64,000 nucleotides of DNA, from contig NC_047095.1 in assembly GCF_902459505.1 (NCBI RefSeq), positions 114,515,380-114,579,379 on the forward strand. Direction: 5' to 3'. This document shows, in pieces, positions 1 through 9,913 of this stretch. The notes beneath the pieces are model-generated. The model ran no database searches, was not told where the DNA came from, and saw only the letters and a program-made list of their open reading frames with translations. Source of the DNA: Geotrypetes seraphini (taxonomy: Eukaryota; Chordata; Amphibia; Gymnophiona; Dermophiidae). Made by a program: the position numbers and the translations under genes. Numbering within the stretch: the stretch's first letter is position 1; each line of letters opens with the position of its first letter.

Positions 1-439
1 AAAATAATTTTTGCTTTACAAACCCAGAGCTTTGGCCCTGGGTGCATCTTTTATATTGAAATTTCCGGCCAAATGCTGTGCTTCACTTCAAGGGAAAAAA
101 TTTCTATTTTTCGAACCAAAGCAATTGTTGGAATTTATATTGGCCAAGAAAGGGGGAGAAGTGCTGATTGGTCCGATAGCTCTTCTTGCAGTTTAAAATA
201 CAGGCTGTTGGGAATTTAACGTCATTGTCTCCTGGGCTGTTCCTATAATTGATATATTTCTTTATACTTATTCTAATGTTTGGATCTATATTTCTTAATT
301 TTGTGGACTAAATAACGTATATTTCTTTTGTTTTTTCCTTACTGTTATGAGTAATGTTAGGTTTATTTTCTTCAAATTATTGCAAATCTGTATTCAAGTA
401 TTAATGTGCTTGTTTAAAATTTTGAAAAACTAAATAAAG
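1..439. other. AT-rich stretch without a gene
   Basis: No convincing coding exon is visible. The right end, with a short AATAAAG-type tail, runs into the L2-like LINE fragment that follows. The 61-codon open frame at the left edge resembles nothing I recognise. Confidence 0.4.
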
Positions 440-960
440 AATAGAAGAAGAAGACAGTCTCTGCTCGAAAGAGCTTACAGTCTAAACAGGCAAGATAGAC
501 AAACTGGATGTCATGGATACAGTTAAGGGGAATGGTTAATCAGCAGGCTGGGTTGGAGGGCAGAGGAATAGAGTTAAGGATTGAAAGCTATATCAAAAAG
601 GTGGGTTTTCAGTCTGCTTTTAAACAAGGGAAGGGGCTTGACGGACAAACTCAGGTAATTTATTCCAGGCATAGGGGACAGCTAGATGAAAGGAACAAAA
701 TCTGGAACTGGCAGAAGGGTATAACTAAGAGTAGTTTGTTTGAGGAACAGAGTTCTCTGGGAGGTGTATAAGGTGAGAGAAGCGAGGAGCAATATTGCGG
801 GGCAGCAGAATGAACACACTTGTAAGTCAGCAATAAGATCTTGAACTGTATGCGATGGCAGATAGGGAGCCAGTGAAGTGATTTAAGGAGAGGGGTGATA
901 TGAGCGTAACGAGGTTGGTAGAAGATGAGTCGTGCAGCAGAGTTTTGCATTGATAATATC
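440..960 (-). mobile_element. L2-like LINE, 3' end fragment
   Basis: Read on the minus strand, the open stretch 660-950 has the terminal reverse-transcriptase signature of L2/Rex-type LINEs: NSAARLI, then HITPLLKSLHWLP, RIQFKILLL and a YK..H..AP.Y motif. The sequence down to about 440 still resembles the family's C-terminal end and 3' tail. The 5' part is absent, as is usual for LINEs. The L2-like label rests on motif pattern only. Confidence 0.7.
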
Positions 961-974
961 TGGCTCTTTTGTGA

Positions 975-1840
975 TTGAAAAGGCCTGATATTATCCTTAC
1001 TTGTTTTAAAACTACATGGATAGGTTAATTATGTATTCACCGGCAAACACATAATTGCCTTTGCATCTAAGTCTGAAAAAGTATAATTATTCATTCACAT
1101 GGAACACTCCCAGACTAACCAACAAAACTCCCTCAACAATGGATGCAAAGCAGAAGCAGAATTACAACTGCACATTACAGCTCAACATATATAAAAGATT
1201 ATGTTCAAAGCCAGGTGTCGCACCACAAACTCTGCTCTCTCAATAACAGCTACTGTATGAAGTAACACAAAGCCTACTATACCAGCACCAAGTTGAAGAA
1301 CTAAAAATGCACCAATCTAGGGTTACCAGATGTCTGGGAATACCCAGACATATCCTCTTTTTAGAGGACTATCTGGGTGCCCGGAAGGCCTTTCCAAAAC
1401 CCAGCAGTTTGTCCGGGTTTTGGAAAGCTCTGGCCATGTCTGGAGGGCCTCTGAGCATGCACAGATGACCTCACATGCGATCGCGCATGCTCGGAGGCCC
1501 TCAGATGCTGCCCGAAGGTCAGGAATAAAAAGCAAAGCTTCCTGGGAGCGAAACAGGATGGGGTTACAGGCAGGGCAGGGCCTGGCTAGAGGCAGAATGG
1601 GGCAGGGCTGGTTGGAACAAGGAAGGGCTGGGGCGGAACAGGGCGTGGTCATGCATCTGGTTATTTTTCAATGCAAAATATGGTAACCCTTCTCCAATCC
1701 CATCCTAGAACCTCAGTATACCTCCAGTTGGGAAAAGAGAACATGTCAGACTGCTATAAGGTCCTATAAAGAACTTACATGTTTACAGAATCCAGCATCT
1801 TGATTATATACAAAAAACAGACCATCACCAACTAAAGAAA
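975..1840. repeat. Unclassified interspersed repeat X, copy 1 (split by a MITE)
   Basis: Positions 980-1318 are clearly homologous to 17990-18310 (shared runs such as CACATGGATAGG and GGCAAACACATAATTGCC). Positions 1715-1800 are homologous to 27262-27287 plus 27975-28020 (CCTCCAGTTGGGAAAA; AGAACTTACA). The family was not recognised. The MITE at 1319-1690 sits inside this copy. Confidence 0.5.
1319..1690. mobile_element. MITE with AGGGTTACCA terminal inverted repeats
   Basis: The ends are AGGGTTACCA and TGGTAACCCT, perfect inverted repeats of 10 bp. The trinucleotide TCT lies immediately outside both ends and may be a short target duplication. The long open frames on both strands (1330-1686 + and 1323-1652 -) are by-products of G/C-rich, near-palindromic sequence, not genes. 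Confidence 0.65.
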
Positions 1841-1849
1841 AAGAAACTG

Positions 1850-2300
1850 CTCATTAGATATTCAAACAAAGGAAACATCTGCAGAGTGTACAAAGTTTTG
1901 CTGGAGGAGGACCAAATGAACCAAAAAAAATACGAGATGCAGTGGGATAGTAATCTGGTAGAAAAATTAAGGAGTAATGCATATGAATCTGTTATAAACT
2001 TCTATTACCGGTAATACAAATCTGGAAATTATTTATATTGTACACCAGTTAATTTACAGCACATACTCAAACCCGGGTCAGGTTTATGCTGGTGTCAATG
2101 TGGACAACCAGGCTCCTTTTTACATACATTTTGGGAATATCCAAAAGCTCAAACTTATTGGAAAGATGTGATCCATTTGATATAACAAAGTGTTGAATCT
2201 CAGATTGGATTGTCTAAGAAATGTGTTATTTAATAGATACCCACAGTCTAATGACAAAGGGAAGGGGATCTTTAAATATATCATTTGCATTCATAGCAGC
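1850..2300 (+). mobile_element. L1-type LINE, ORF2 C-terminal fragment
   Basis: Translation of about 2028-2190 gives the L1 ORF2 tail pattern: YTPVNLQHIL, then a CWCQCGQPGSFLHTFWEYPK zinc-knuckle-like segment, then TYWKDV. This is the conserved C-terminal Cys/His region of L1 endonuclease-RT proteins. It is old and damaged: the flanking sequence is not open. Confidence 0.65.
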
Positions 2301-2499
2301 TATGTCACTAGCTGCTTGATGGAAAAGCCAGGTAACGCCCGCTATTAAACCGGTACTAGACTTTGCTTAAGGTCTAAACTGACACGTTGCGTTCCAATTT
2401 GTATTTACAGTATTTATTTTAAAAATTGCTTTCCTGCCTTGGGAACCTTCCAAGTTATAAAGGCAATTAGAATGAACAAGCCTGTGATTTATGTGAGGG

Positions 2500-2722
2500 G
2501 GAAAGAGTACGGTTTTGGGTTTCAAAAAGGGATTGGACGAATTCCTGAAGGGTAAGGGAATCCAGGGGTACAATTAGAGGGTTACTATACAAGACAAAAT
2601 GCTCTTGAGTAATAGATCACTACAGGTCATTGACCTGGGGGGCCGCCTCGGGAGCGGACTGCTGGGCATGATGGACCTATGGTCTGACTCGGCAGAGGCC
2701 ATGCTTATGTGCTTATAATAAA
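2500..2722 (+). mobile_element. CR1 LINE 3' end
   Basis: Nearly identical to 17230-17455. It holds the end of the CR1 frame (a VLGFKKGLDEFL-like stretch) and the 3' UTR phrase seen throughout the window: GGAGCGGACTGCTGGGCATG, then ATGGTCTGACTCGGCAGAGG and a TTATGTGCTTATAA tail. Confidence 0.75.
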
Positions 2723-2912
2723 AATATTGGCAATGTCTGCTGTATGTGAGGGAACCTTGAAGAACCAATAAGGGTTCCAGTTATGCCATGAAGATTTTGC
2801 AAATAAACTTTGCAATAAAAAAAGAGGAAACTGCACATTAGAAACTATTCCCTCCTTTTACAAAGACATGCTGCCAAGCAGCGCAAGCTAAATTCTGATC
2901 CGCCCATAGGAA

Positions 2913-3340
2913 TACGAGGGTCATTTCATAAATAATTCATACTATTTTTTAAAATTTATATATATATATATATATATAAATAAATTTTTTTTTCCCCCCC
3001 AAGCATTTCTTTACAATCCTTCAATATAGTCTCCCTGCTTTGCAATGACTGAGTCTCAACATCCGGGAAGCTTTATTATTCCATCCAAGACACCGTTTTG
3101 TTCAGTTGCTGAATAGCTCGGGTACCGGTGGAAGAAAGCTCTTCCAGAGATGCAAAACAATGTCCACGCATAGGCTGTTTCAACTTTGGAAAAAAGTTGA
3201 AGTCTGGTTGACTCATGTCTGGACTGTAGGGAGCATGAGGTAACACCTCCCAGCCGTATTCGCGTAGTTTTTCAATGACGAGTGGAGGGCTCCATCTTCC
3301 CCACGACCAAAAAAATTTCGACAAGCTCAATCAAAAGTCA
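2913..3340 (-). mobile_element. mariner-like transposon fragment
   Basis: The minus strand encodes the C-terminal part of a mariner transposase: EKLREYGWEVLPHAPYSPDM followed by DFNFFPKLKQPMRG. The third catalytic acidic residue normally follows the YSPD motif. The left border TACGAGGGTCATTTCATAA looks like a mariner terminal repeat, so the 3' end of the element is kept. The 5' half is missing. Confidence 0.75.
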
Positions 3341-3344
3341 AATG

Positions 3345-3557
3345 ATGATTTTTTTGCTTAAGATCATGAAGGCATCATCATCACAGACAAAATTCCATGT
3401 GGAAGAAGTGATTTTTTGCAAAATATGTACATAACCCGACCTCATGGCCGAGCCAATCATTCTTCACGACGCTTGTCTGCACATAGGGAATGTCATTGAA
3501 AAACTACACGAATTCGACTGGGAGGTGTTACCTCATGCTCCCTACAGTCCGGACATG
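3345..3557 (+). mobile_element. Second mariner fragment, opposite orientation
   Basis: The plus strand gives DHEGIIITDKIPCG and then IEKLHEFDWEVLPHAPYSPD, the same transposase region as the neighbouring minus-strand fragment. The two lie head to head and overlap in the protein region they represent. This one is cut at 3558 by the next MITE. Confidence 0.65.
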
Positions 3558-3930
3558 AGAGAGCGGTCGACAGAAGGCCTTGAGCATGCGCAGATGCTCA
3601 AGGCCCAGCAGAATCAGCGACAGGCTCTTTGGGCACCGGCTCGTCCTGTGGGTTGGTGCCGCATGCCGGTGCCTGATTGCAGTAAGGGTTTGGGCGGGCG
3701 GGCGAGGCGAGGCCAGTTGCCGGTGGTGAGGTGGAAGCACGCCAGTGGCCTTGGGGGTCTTTTCGGGATGTGGTGGGGTGGAAGCGCGCCAGTGGCCTGG
3801 GGGGTCTTTTGGGGATGTTGAATGAATCATGCGAGTTTCCCTTACTTTCTATGGGGAAACTCGCTTTGGATACAAGAGCACTTTGGTTTACGAGCATGCT
3901 TCTGGAACGACGCAAACCAAGGTTCCATTG
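3558..3930. mobile_element. pogo/Tigger-like MITE, truncated copy
   Basis: The right end (GCGAGTTTCC..., TTTACGAGCATGCTTCTGGA, then CCAAGGTTCCATTG) is the same as that of the complete element at 42385-43163. The internal palindrome GAGCATGCGCAGATGCTC is also shared. The left terminal repeat is missing. Confidence 0.65.
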
Positions 3931-3949
3931 TGTTTACATATTCCAAGAA

Positions 3950-4209
3950 AGCCAGCGAGCGCGGGAAGATCCCGAGCACGTGCAAGTCCACGCACGCGTG
4001 CGTAAGCCTGAGCGCAACGGCAGGACCTCAGGCGCCGCCCCCGCAGCCTCGCGCCGCCCCTTTCAGCGCGCCAAGGCCTCAGGCCGAAGCTTTACCTCGG
4101 CACCGGAGTTCTCTCCTTTTAAGAGCTATCCAAGGACGGCTGCTGCTGCTGCCCTTCCTCCAGGCGGCTCCCGGACAACACGAGAGGCAACCCCGAAGAA
4201 GCAGCCACT

Positions 4210-4240
<31 letters not shown>

Positions 4241-4530
4241 TAAGCCTAACTTCCCGCCTTCCCCAACCGTCGCTCGAGCTCGCGGCGTTCTTTTCTCTCC
4301 GCTGACGCAACTTCTCCGGCGCCTCGCTCTCCCCTGTGACGTCACGTCCTGTTTCCGGCAGGGCGGAGGAGGGGGGGCGGGGCGCCGGAGAAGAGGAAAT
4401 CGTTAGGGGTCTGTGGCGGGTGACCTCAGGCATGAAGGTAGGATGGGAAGAGGGGGGGGGGTTGGGAATTAGGGGGGTTGGGAGGGTCTTCTTACTCGTG
4501 GCCGAGGGGAGGGATGTGTCGGGCCGGGGA
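3950..4530 (+). promoter_or_regulatory. MGAT1: CpG-island-like promoter region, candidate distal promoter of MGAT1
   Basis: CpG density is far above the surroundings and this is not one of the recurring repeat families. Visible motifs are a perfect CRE (TGACGTCA, 4337-4344), an ETS-type TTTCCGGC just after it, and a GC-box run GGGGGGGCGGGGC at about 4371-4383. A CT microsatellite lies at 4208-4240. A good donor follows at 4438. MGAT1 has its coding sequence in one exon behind untranslated 5' exons, and MGAT1 is the only + strand host gene seen downstream. Linking the two across about 43 kb is inference; it may belong to another transcript. Confidence 0.45.
4345..4437 (+). other. Candidate untranslated first exon with splice donor
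   Basis: The sequence downstream of the CRE ends in GGCATGAAG followed by GTAGGATGGG, a good 5' splice site. The transcription start is not defined by the sequence; the left limit given is arbitrary. An ATG AAG just before the donor could be an upstream start codon. Confidence 0.3.
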
Positions 4531-4829
4531 GAGAGACGCTATACCACACAGGAAGGGCGACCCAGGTCGTCTCTGGTAACTTTAAAAAAGAAAAAAAAAG
4601 TGCAGTGGATAGACAGGTTGAACTGATGAATCGGGTGGCAGGGCCTCCGTGGCGCCTTCTGCTCTAGTTTCCCGGAGTTGCTAGGTTACCCGGTTCTTGC
4701 TCTTGCCTTGGAACTCGAGCATTGTGGTAGTTGGAGTCCTTGACGTTAGCCGTTAAAAAAAAAAAAGTTAGAGCAACAGGTGCCAATCATGCATCGGAAG
4801 CGGCTCCTCGTGACTCTGGACCGGGCGCT

Positions 4830-5050
4830 TAAGAACGTAAGAGTTGCCCTACTGGGCCAGACCGGAGGTCCATCGAGCCCAGTAAAATCCTTCCAATCCA
4901 GATCACACAAGGACCTGGCAAAATCCCCCAAACTGTGAAACACATTTTTTTTGCAGTTAAATCCCAGGAATAAGCAGTGGATTTTCCCCAAGTCCATCTT
5001 AATAATGACCTATGGACTTCTCTTTTAGGAAATTATCCAAACTTTTTTTT
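4830..5050 (-). mobile_element. CR1-type LINE 3' tail
   Basis: Begins with TAAGAACGTAAGAG and continues CTGGGCCAGACCGGAGGTCC, the reverse complement of the CR1 3' UTR motif found at many sites here. Only the untranslated tail is present. Confidence 0.6.
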
Positions 5051-5528
5051 TTTTTTTTAACCCTGCTAAGTTAACCCTCCATTGTTCCAGGTACAAAATA
5101 AGGATCTGTATGTAAGAACATAAGAATAGTCTTACTGGATCAAGCCAGTGGTCCATCTAGCCCAGTATCCTGTCTTCACAGAGGCTAATTAATCCAAGTC
5201 ACTAGTATCTGGCAAAACCCCAAATAGTAGCAACATTCTATGCTACTGATCCAGGGCAATGAGATAATCACTCGTAATAATTTTCACAATCTACAAACTA
5301 GCTTACTGCCTTTGGTAGCTTTTGTGCTCAGAGACATGGCGACAATAACAGGGGCGAACCCCAACACTACTGTCTCACCACCCAATCATCGCATTTTAAA
5401 GCACCATTAGTAAGTAGTATAACTATTTTAACTGTTACTACAGATGCCACTAAGGATGAACTGTTCTTCTTTATACTTTTGAATTCAAGATACAAACAGC
5501 AAACTGATCTTATAGCTTGCAGGTAGCA

Positions 5529-5568
5529 GGTTCTGACGTGACATGTTTCTTATCTGCTTCAGGGAACC
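5529..5568 (-). ncRNA. Hammerhead ribozyme-like motif, left arm
   Basis: On the minus strand: GGTTCC, CTGAAGC, a short link, GAAAC, ATGTCACGTC, AGAACC. Stem I pairs GGTTC with GAACC and the presumed cleavage triplet is GTC. The core CTGANGA is one base off (last A is C), and stem II is minimal, so activity is doubtful. Confidence 0.35.
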
Positions 5569-5751
5569 AACAAAGTTGCAGAAAGATTTAAATTATGAGC
5601 GGTGTAGACTCACAGGTTGAACACTCTTTACTAACTGATTGAACAAAAATATTGAGACTTCCTCCTATCGTGTCAACATTTTTGCTCGAACAGTTAGTAA
5701 AGAGTGTTCAACCTGTGAGTCTACACCACTCATAATATCCGTAACTTTGTT

Positions 5752-5791
5752 GGTTCCCTGAAACAGATACGAAACGTGTCACGTCGGAACC
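5752..5791 (+). ncRNA. Hammerhead ribozyme-like motif, right arm
   Basis: GGTTCC (5752-5757) pairs perfectly with GGAACC (5786-5791) as stem I. GAAA at 5771-5774 is followed by CGT/ACG pairing as stem III and a GTC triplet directly before stem I. The first core box reads CTGAAAC rather than CTGANGA, so this copy is probably inactive. Confidence 0.35.
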
Positions 5792-6888
5792 TGGTACCTG
5801 CAAACTACAAGATAAGTTTGCTGTTTGTATCTTGAATTCAAACGTATAAAGAAGAACAGTTTAGCCTTAGTGGCACCTGTAGTTAACAGTCAAAATATTT
5901 ATACTACTTACTAATAGTGCTTTAAAATACGATGATTGAGTGATGAGACAGTAGTGTTGGGGTTTGCTCCTGTTATTATCTCCATGTCTCTGAGCACAAA
6001 AGCTACCAAAGGCTGTCAGCTAGTTTGTAGATTGTGAAAATTATTACGAGTGATTATCTCATTACACTCAAGGACATTCTTTGTAATCACTTAATTTGAA
6101 AAGCCTTGAGTTTTTCGTCCCCACCTATGTGTATTTGACCGATCCAGGGCAAGCAGTGTCTTCCCCCATGTCTGTCTCAACAGCAGACTATGGACTTTTC
6201 CTCCAGGAACTTGTCCAAACTTTTTTTTTTTTTTTAAAACCAGCGCCACATTAACTACTCTCACCACATCCTCTGCCTACGTATTCCAGAGCTTAAGTGT
6301 TCTGAGTGTTTCCTCCTATTGGTTTTATTACTCTGTAACTTCAAGTGTCCCCTAGTCTTTGTAAATCTTGATGCAGTAGAAAATCGATCCATTTGTACCT
6401 ATTCTACACCTCTCAGGATTTTGTAGACTTAAGTCATATCTCCCCTCAGCAGTCTCTTTTATAAGCTGAAGAGCCCTAACCTTTTTAGTCTTTCCTTGTA
6501 CGAGAGGAGGAGTTCCATCCTCTTTATCATCTTGGTCGCTCTTCTTTGAACCTTTTCTAGTGCCACTATATCATTTTTGAGATAAGGAGAACCAGAACTG
6601 AATGCAGTACTCAAAGTGAAGTCTCACCATTGAGCGATACAGAGGCTTTATAACATTCTTAGTCTTGTTTACCATCACTTTTCTAATAATTCCTAGCATC
6701 TTGTTTGCTTTTTTGGCTGCCACCACACATTGGGCGGAAGGTTTCAGCATATTGTCCATGGTGATACCGAGATCTTATTTTGAGCGATAACCTCAGACCC
6801 TAGCATCTGGTAACTATGATTTAGATTATTATTCCCAATGTACATCACTTTGCATTTGACAACATTAAATTTCATCTGCCATTTGAAG

Positions 6889-7500
6889 CTGTAAACCGAT
6901 TTGATTGTAACCACAGAAAGGCATATTGAGTCCCATCCCCTTTCCCTATAGGTGCTGCTGGGGGCTCAGAGATAAAACCCACCATCTGACATGCAGGTGG
7001 TCAGGGGTTCAAATCCCACGCATTACTCTAAATATATTGGAGTGGAAGAGAAGCCTAATGATTAGTGGAGCAGCCCAAGAATCTGGGGAACTGGGTTTGA
7101 TTCCTGTTGCAGCTCCTTATGACTAGACAATTCACTTTACTCCATTAGAGAATGACAAGGGGACAAATTTTTCCCCGTTCTTGCAGGAACTAATTTTCCC
7201 GTCTCAGCAAGTTCTTTTCCTCTCCCTTCCCCATTCCTGCAAGCTCTGCCCTCATCTGCACAAACCTCAAATACTTTAAAATCATAAGTGTTCGAGGCAT
7301 GTGCGATTAAGGCAGGAATGGGGCAGGAACAGGGACAGCGACAAAACTCACGGCGATGGAGAAATTGAGTTACTGTGGTGACAGGGACAAATTTGTCCTA
7401 GTGTCATTCTCTACTCTCCATTGCCCCAGGTACAAAATAAGTAAGTAAACCAGCCTTGATTGAAAGGTAATATATCAAGTCCCATCCCCTTTCCGTTTTA
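6889..7500 (+). repeat. tRNA-headed SINE cluster, interrupted by a MITE
   Basis: A SINE tail (AACCACAGAAAGGCATATTG) is followed by two tRNA-like heads: one with B box GGGGTTCAAATCCC near 7008, one with GGGTTTGATTCC near 7097. The second SINE continues after the MITE at 7146-7413 with CCATTGCCCCAGGTACAAAA and the tail ending at about 7500. Confidence 0.65.
7146..7413. mobile_element. MITE family TAGAGAATGACA, copy 1
   Basis: The ends TAGAGAATGACA and TGTCATTCTCTA-like (GTGTCATTCTCTA) are inverted repeats. The flanks TACTCCAT and CTCTCCAT match at 6 of 8 positions, consistent with an 8-bp hAT-type duplication in SINE sequence. Relatives are at 45178-45437, 45632-45914, 46394-46500 and 56152-56318. 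Confidence 0.7.
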
Positions 7501-7985
7501 AAGGCTGGTCTAAATTATCCTTAATGTAGCGTTCAGGTTTCTGCCACCACGTTGTCTGTTTAAGACTTGTGAACATACTTGTCATCTGTTTTGGCTCTCG
7601 TGTATGATGTTCTGTGTGTATTTGATTGCCATGTTTGGGTCTTAGTACTATGGTGCAGGGGACCCAAGATAGATTTTACTTATCTAACAGAGTTATGGAG
7701 AGTGGTTTCTCCCTGGAGGGCCCAGAGAGGGAGGCAAGGTGGTTGCCGCTAATGTGTATTCCTATGGGTGTGCTTCAGAGGAGACACCACCTCTCCCTGA
7801 AACCCTTGACTAGTGAAGGCTCTGTCATGTGAGAAGAGTGTGAAGGAGCTGGGTGTTTTTAGCCTGGGAAGATTAAAAAAAATGATAGGATACATACACC
7901 TCCTTTAATGAGAATAAGATAAATAGCAGCAGGATAGACTAAGGTTAATTGCATAGATAGGAAGATTCTTTTAACTGACGTGGAC
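7501..7985. other. No recognised feature
   Basis: No host exon or known repeat could be identified. The short open frame at 7626-7832 has no recognisable domain. Confidence 0.4.
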
Positions 7986-8612
7986 CCCCATTTCTGGATC
8001 AACTCCTAATTCTAATCTCGGACTCTTCGATCATTACAACAGAACCTTCTTGTCATCCCCACTGCCACACAGATCGCACATATACTTGCTCCAGTATCTT
8101 CTCAGTCATCGGCCCCACTTTATGGCATGCTCTTCCTCCCCATGTTAGACTTGAATCATCCCACAAATCTCTCTTCTTCATAGACGCCTTCGACCTCTGA
8201 ACTTTCTCACATGCTTTTAGCCACTTCCACTCCACAAAAGGAATGGACAGGCCAGCTGCCCTGCACAAAGAAAATGGAGCTCTCTAATCTTTGTACAAGG
8301 GGTGGTGGTGGACACAGGGGAGGTAAAAGGAAGGGAGAATGGACAGGGGGAGCAGGCAAGGGGTGGTGATGGACAGCCAAGGAAAAAGAAAGCGGCTAAG
8401 GAGAGAGAGAGAGAAAGAAATAAAGAGAGACACACACATATATTCTAGCACCCGTTAATGTAACGGGCTATAAGACTAGTATATATATATATTGTAATTC
8501 CTTTATAGTCTTTCCTTCCTTTCTCTCTTCTTTCCACCCCCCTTTAATTATATATTAATTGTAAACCACAATGATACCTCTTGTATTGTGATATATCAGA
8601 GTTTAAATAAAC
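7986..8612 (+). mobile_element. L2-like LINE 3' end, split by a Helitron fragment
   Basis: Around 8115-8200 the plus strand reads PTLWHALPPHVRLESSHKSL then FFIDAFDL and a stop, the typical C-terminus of L2-type RT proteins. After the Helitron piece the 3' UTR resumes (ATTGTAAACC...TTTAAATAAACTTGGA). Confidence 0.65.
8232..8479 (+). mobile_element. Helitron, 3' terminal fragment
   Basis: Ends with the same structure as the two longer Helitrons: GA-rich tract, TATTCTAGCACCCGTTAATG, the hairpin CCCGTT/AACGGG, then ACTAG at 8475-8479 followed by T. The 5' end is missing. Confidence 0.7.
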
Positions 8613-8746
8613 TTGGACTAGCCCAGCAGATAAACCAATGGGAAAGTCAGGGTTCAAATCCCACTGGTGTTCTTGGGCAAGTCCTTTAACACTTCTGTTG
8701 CTTCAGATGCAAATTTAAATTGTAAGCCTTGCAGGGTTAGGGAGAT
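8613..8746 (+). repeat. tRNA-derived SINE
   Basis: Head AGCCCAGCAGATAAACC, B box GGTTCAAATCCC, then the central GGGCAAGTCC motif and ATTGTAAGCC, as in the other SINEs of the window. The right end was cut by the Harbinger-like insertion at 8750. Confidence 0.6.
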
Positions 8747-9913
8747 ATAGGGCTAGATTCACTAACTCTCTGATCCGTGTGCAATCTATTTCTGTTTGAA
8801 TGTAGGCCAACAAATTCACTAAAGGACTGCATGCAAATGGAGACGATCGTTGGCACGCCCCCAGCCAACTGCACGGATTGCTAAAGCCCTGACAGTAGTG
8901 ACAGGAGAAACAGCCTCCTGTCGCTGCTGTCAGGGCTTCTGCTGCCTTTTTAAATTTTTTTTTTTTTTTAATCGGGCAGATATTTGCGTGTTTTACACAC
9001 ACAAAATATCTGCCCGATTAAAAAAAAATAATTAATCCCCCCAAGTGTCCCGAACCCCTTCCCTCCTTGAACCCCACAAAAAATTGCCCCGCAGCCTGCT
9101 CTCTGCTGCCCCGAAGCTGTGCCCTGAATCTGCCTGCCCCGATCTCCCGCTCTCGCCCCTAGTCTCTCATACCACCCTGCTCTCGTCCCGAATCGCTCCT
9201 GCCCTTCATGCACTCGGAGCCCATGGTTTTAACCGCGGGTTAAAACCACGGGCTCCCTGGCCTACAAAAAGGGGGAAAAAAAAAGTTGCGATGCCCCCCG
9301 TGCGCTGATGCCCCACAAAAAGCAGGAGGGATGGCAACTCCCTCCTGCCACATTAAAGCCCTCCTAGCCTGGCTGGGCCCAGCCCACCTCCCTGTTGCAA
9401 AATCTAGTCTGGCTGGGCCCGGCCTACCCACCCACCAACCAAAAACAAGCTGCAGGAGGGATGCCAACTCCCTCCTGCCACCCCCCCTCCCCCCCCGGAC
9501 ACCACCATCCCCATTCCAGACCTTTAACGGTGCTCAACCCCTCCTGCTCCAATGCCTCCTGTGATTGGTCAAAGCAAAAGCCAATCAGGGACTTCCTAAA
9601 GCTTAGCCCTAAGTAAGTCCCTGATTGGCTCAGGTGCCCCTGGCCCCTCCCAAGTTAGGAGACTGAGCCAACCAGGGCCTTAGGCCCCGCCCTGTCCATT
9701 GCATGATGGCCGGGGCCTAAGGCCTCAGAGTCGTTGGGGGAGGCATTGGAGCAGGAGGGGTTGAGCATCCATCCTGCTCCGTTAAAGGTACCTGGGGGTG
9801 AAAAGGGGGCCTGAATGGGTAGGGGGTGACCGGGGGGTGGGTGGCAGGAGGGAGTTGGCATCCCTCCTGCAATTTATTTTTTGGTGGGTGGGCCATTTGC
9901 AACAGGGAGGGAG

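Larger units (their letters stand above)
5260..6140. mobile_element. Foldback insert with hammerhead-like motifs, possibly Penelope-related
   Basis: It is flanked by GATCCAGGGCAA on both sides (5248-5259 and 6141-6152). Two arms of about 380-400 bp (5260 to about 5660; about 5682-6062) are inverted copies of each other, separated by a loop of about 25 bp. A 78-bp unpaired tail follows the right arm. Each arm holds a hammerhead-like motif. Penelope-like elements are known to carry minimal hammerheads, to give target duplications of this size and to occur with inverted terminal parts. The assignment rests on these features; no protein region is left. Confidence 0.5.
5105..6890 (-). mobile_element. 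Old CR1-clade LINE, interrupted by a palindromic insert
   Basis: The tail starts TAAGAACATAAGAATAGTC. The coding part on the minus strand (6571-6759) reads LKPSAQCVVAAKKANKMLGI and LYRSMVRLHFEYC, the region just after the RT core in CR1. It is more diverged than the copies at 10-11 kb and 37-39 kb. The element is split by the insert at 5260-6140, which is flanked by a 12-bp target duplication. Confidence 0.7.

Noticed and set aside
3822-4406. 194-codon open frame through the CpG-rich block
   Set aside because: Overlaps other long frames in the same GC-rich, CT-microsatellite DNA; Arg/Pro/Ser-rich with no domain. Better explained as promoter composition.
5260-6140. Palindrome as an assembly artefact
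   Set aside because: The arms differ by many substitutions and the whole is bounded by a 12-bp target duplication, so it is a real insertion.
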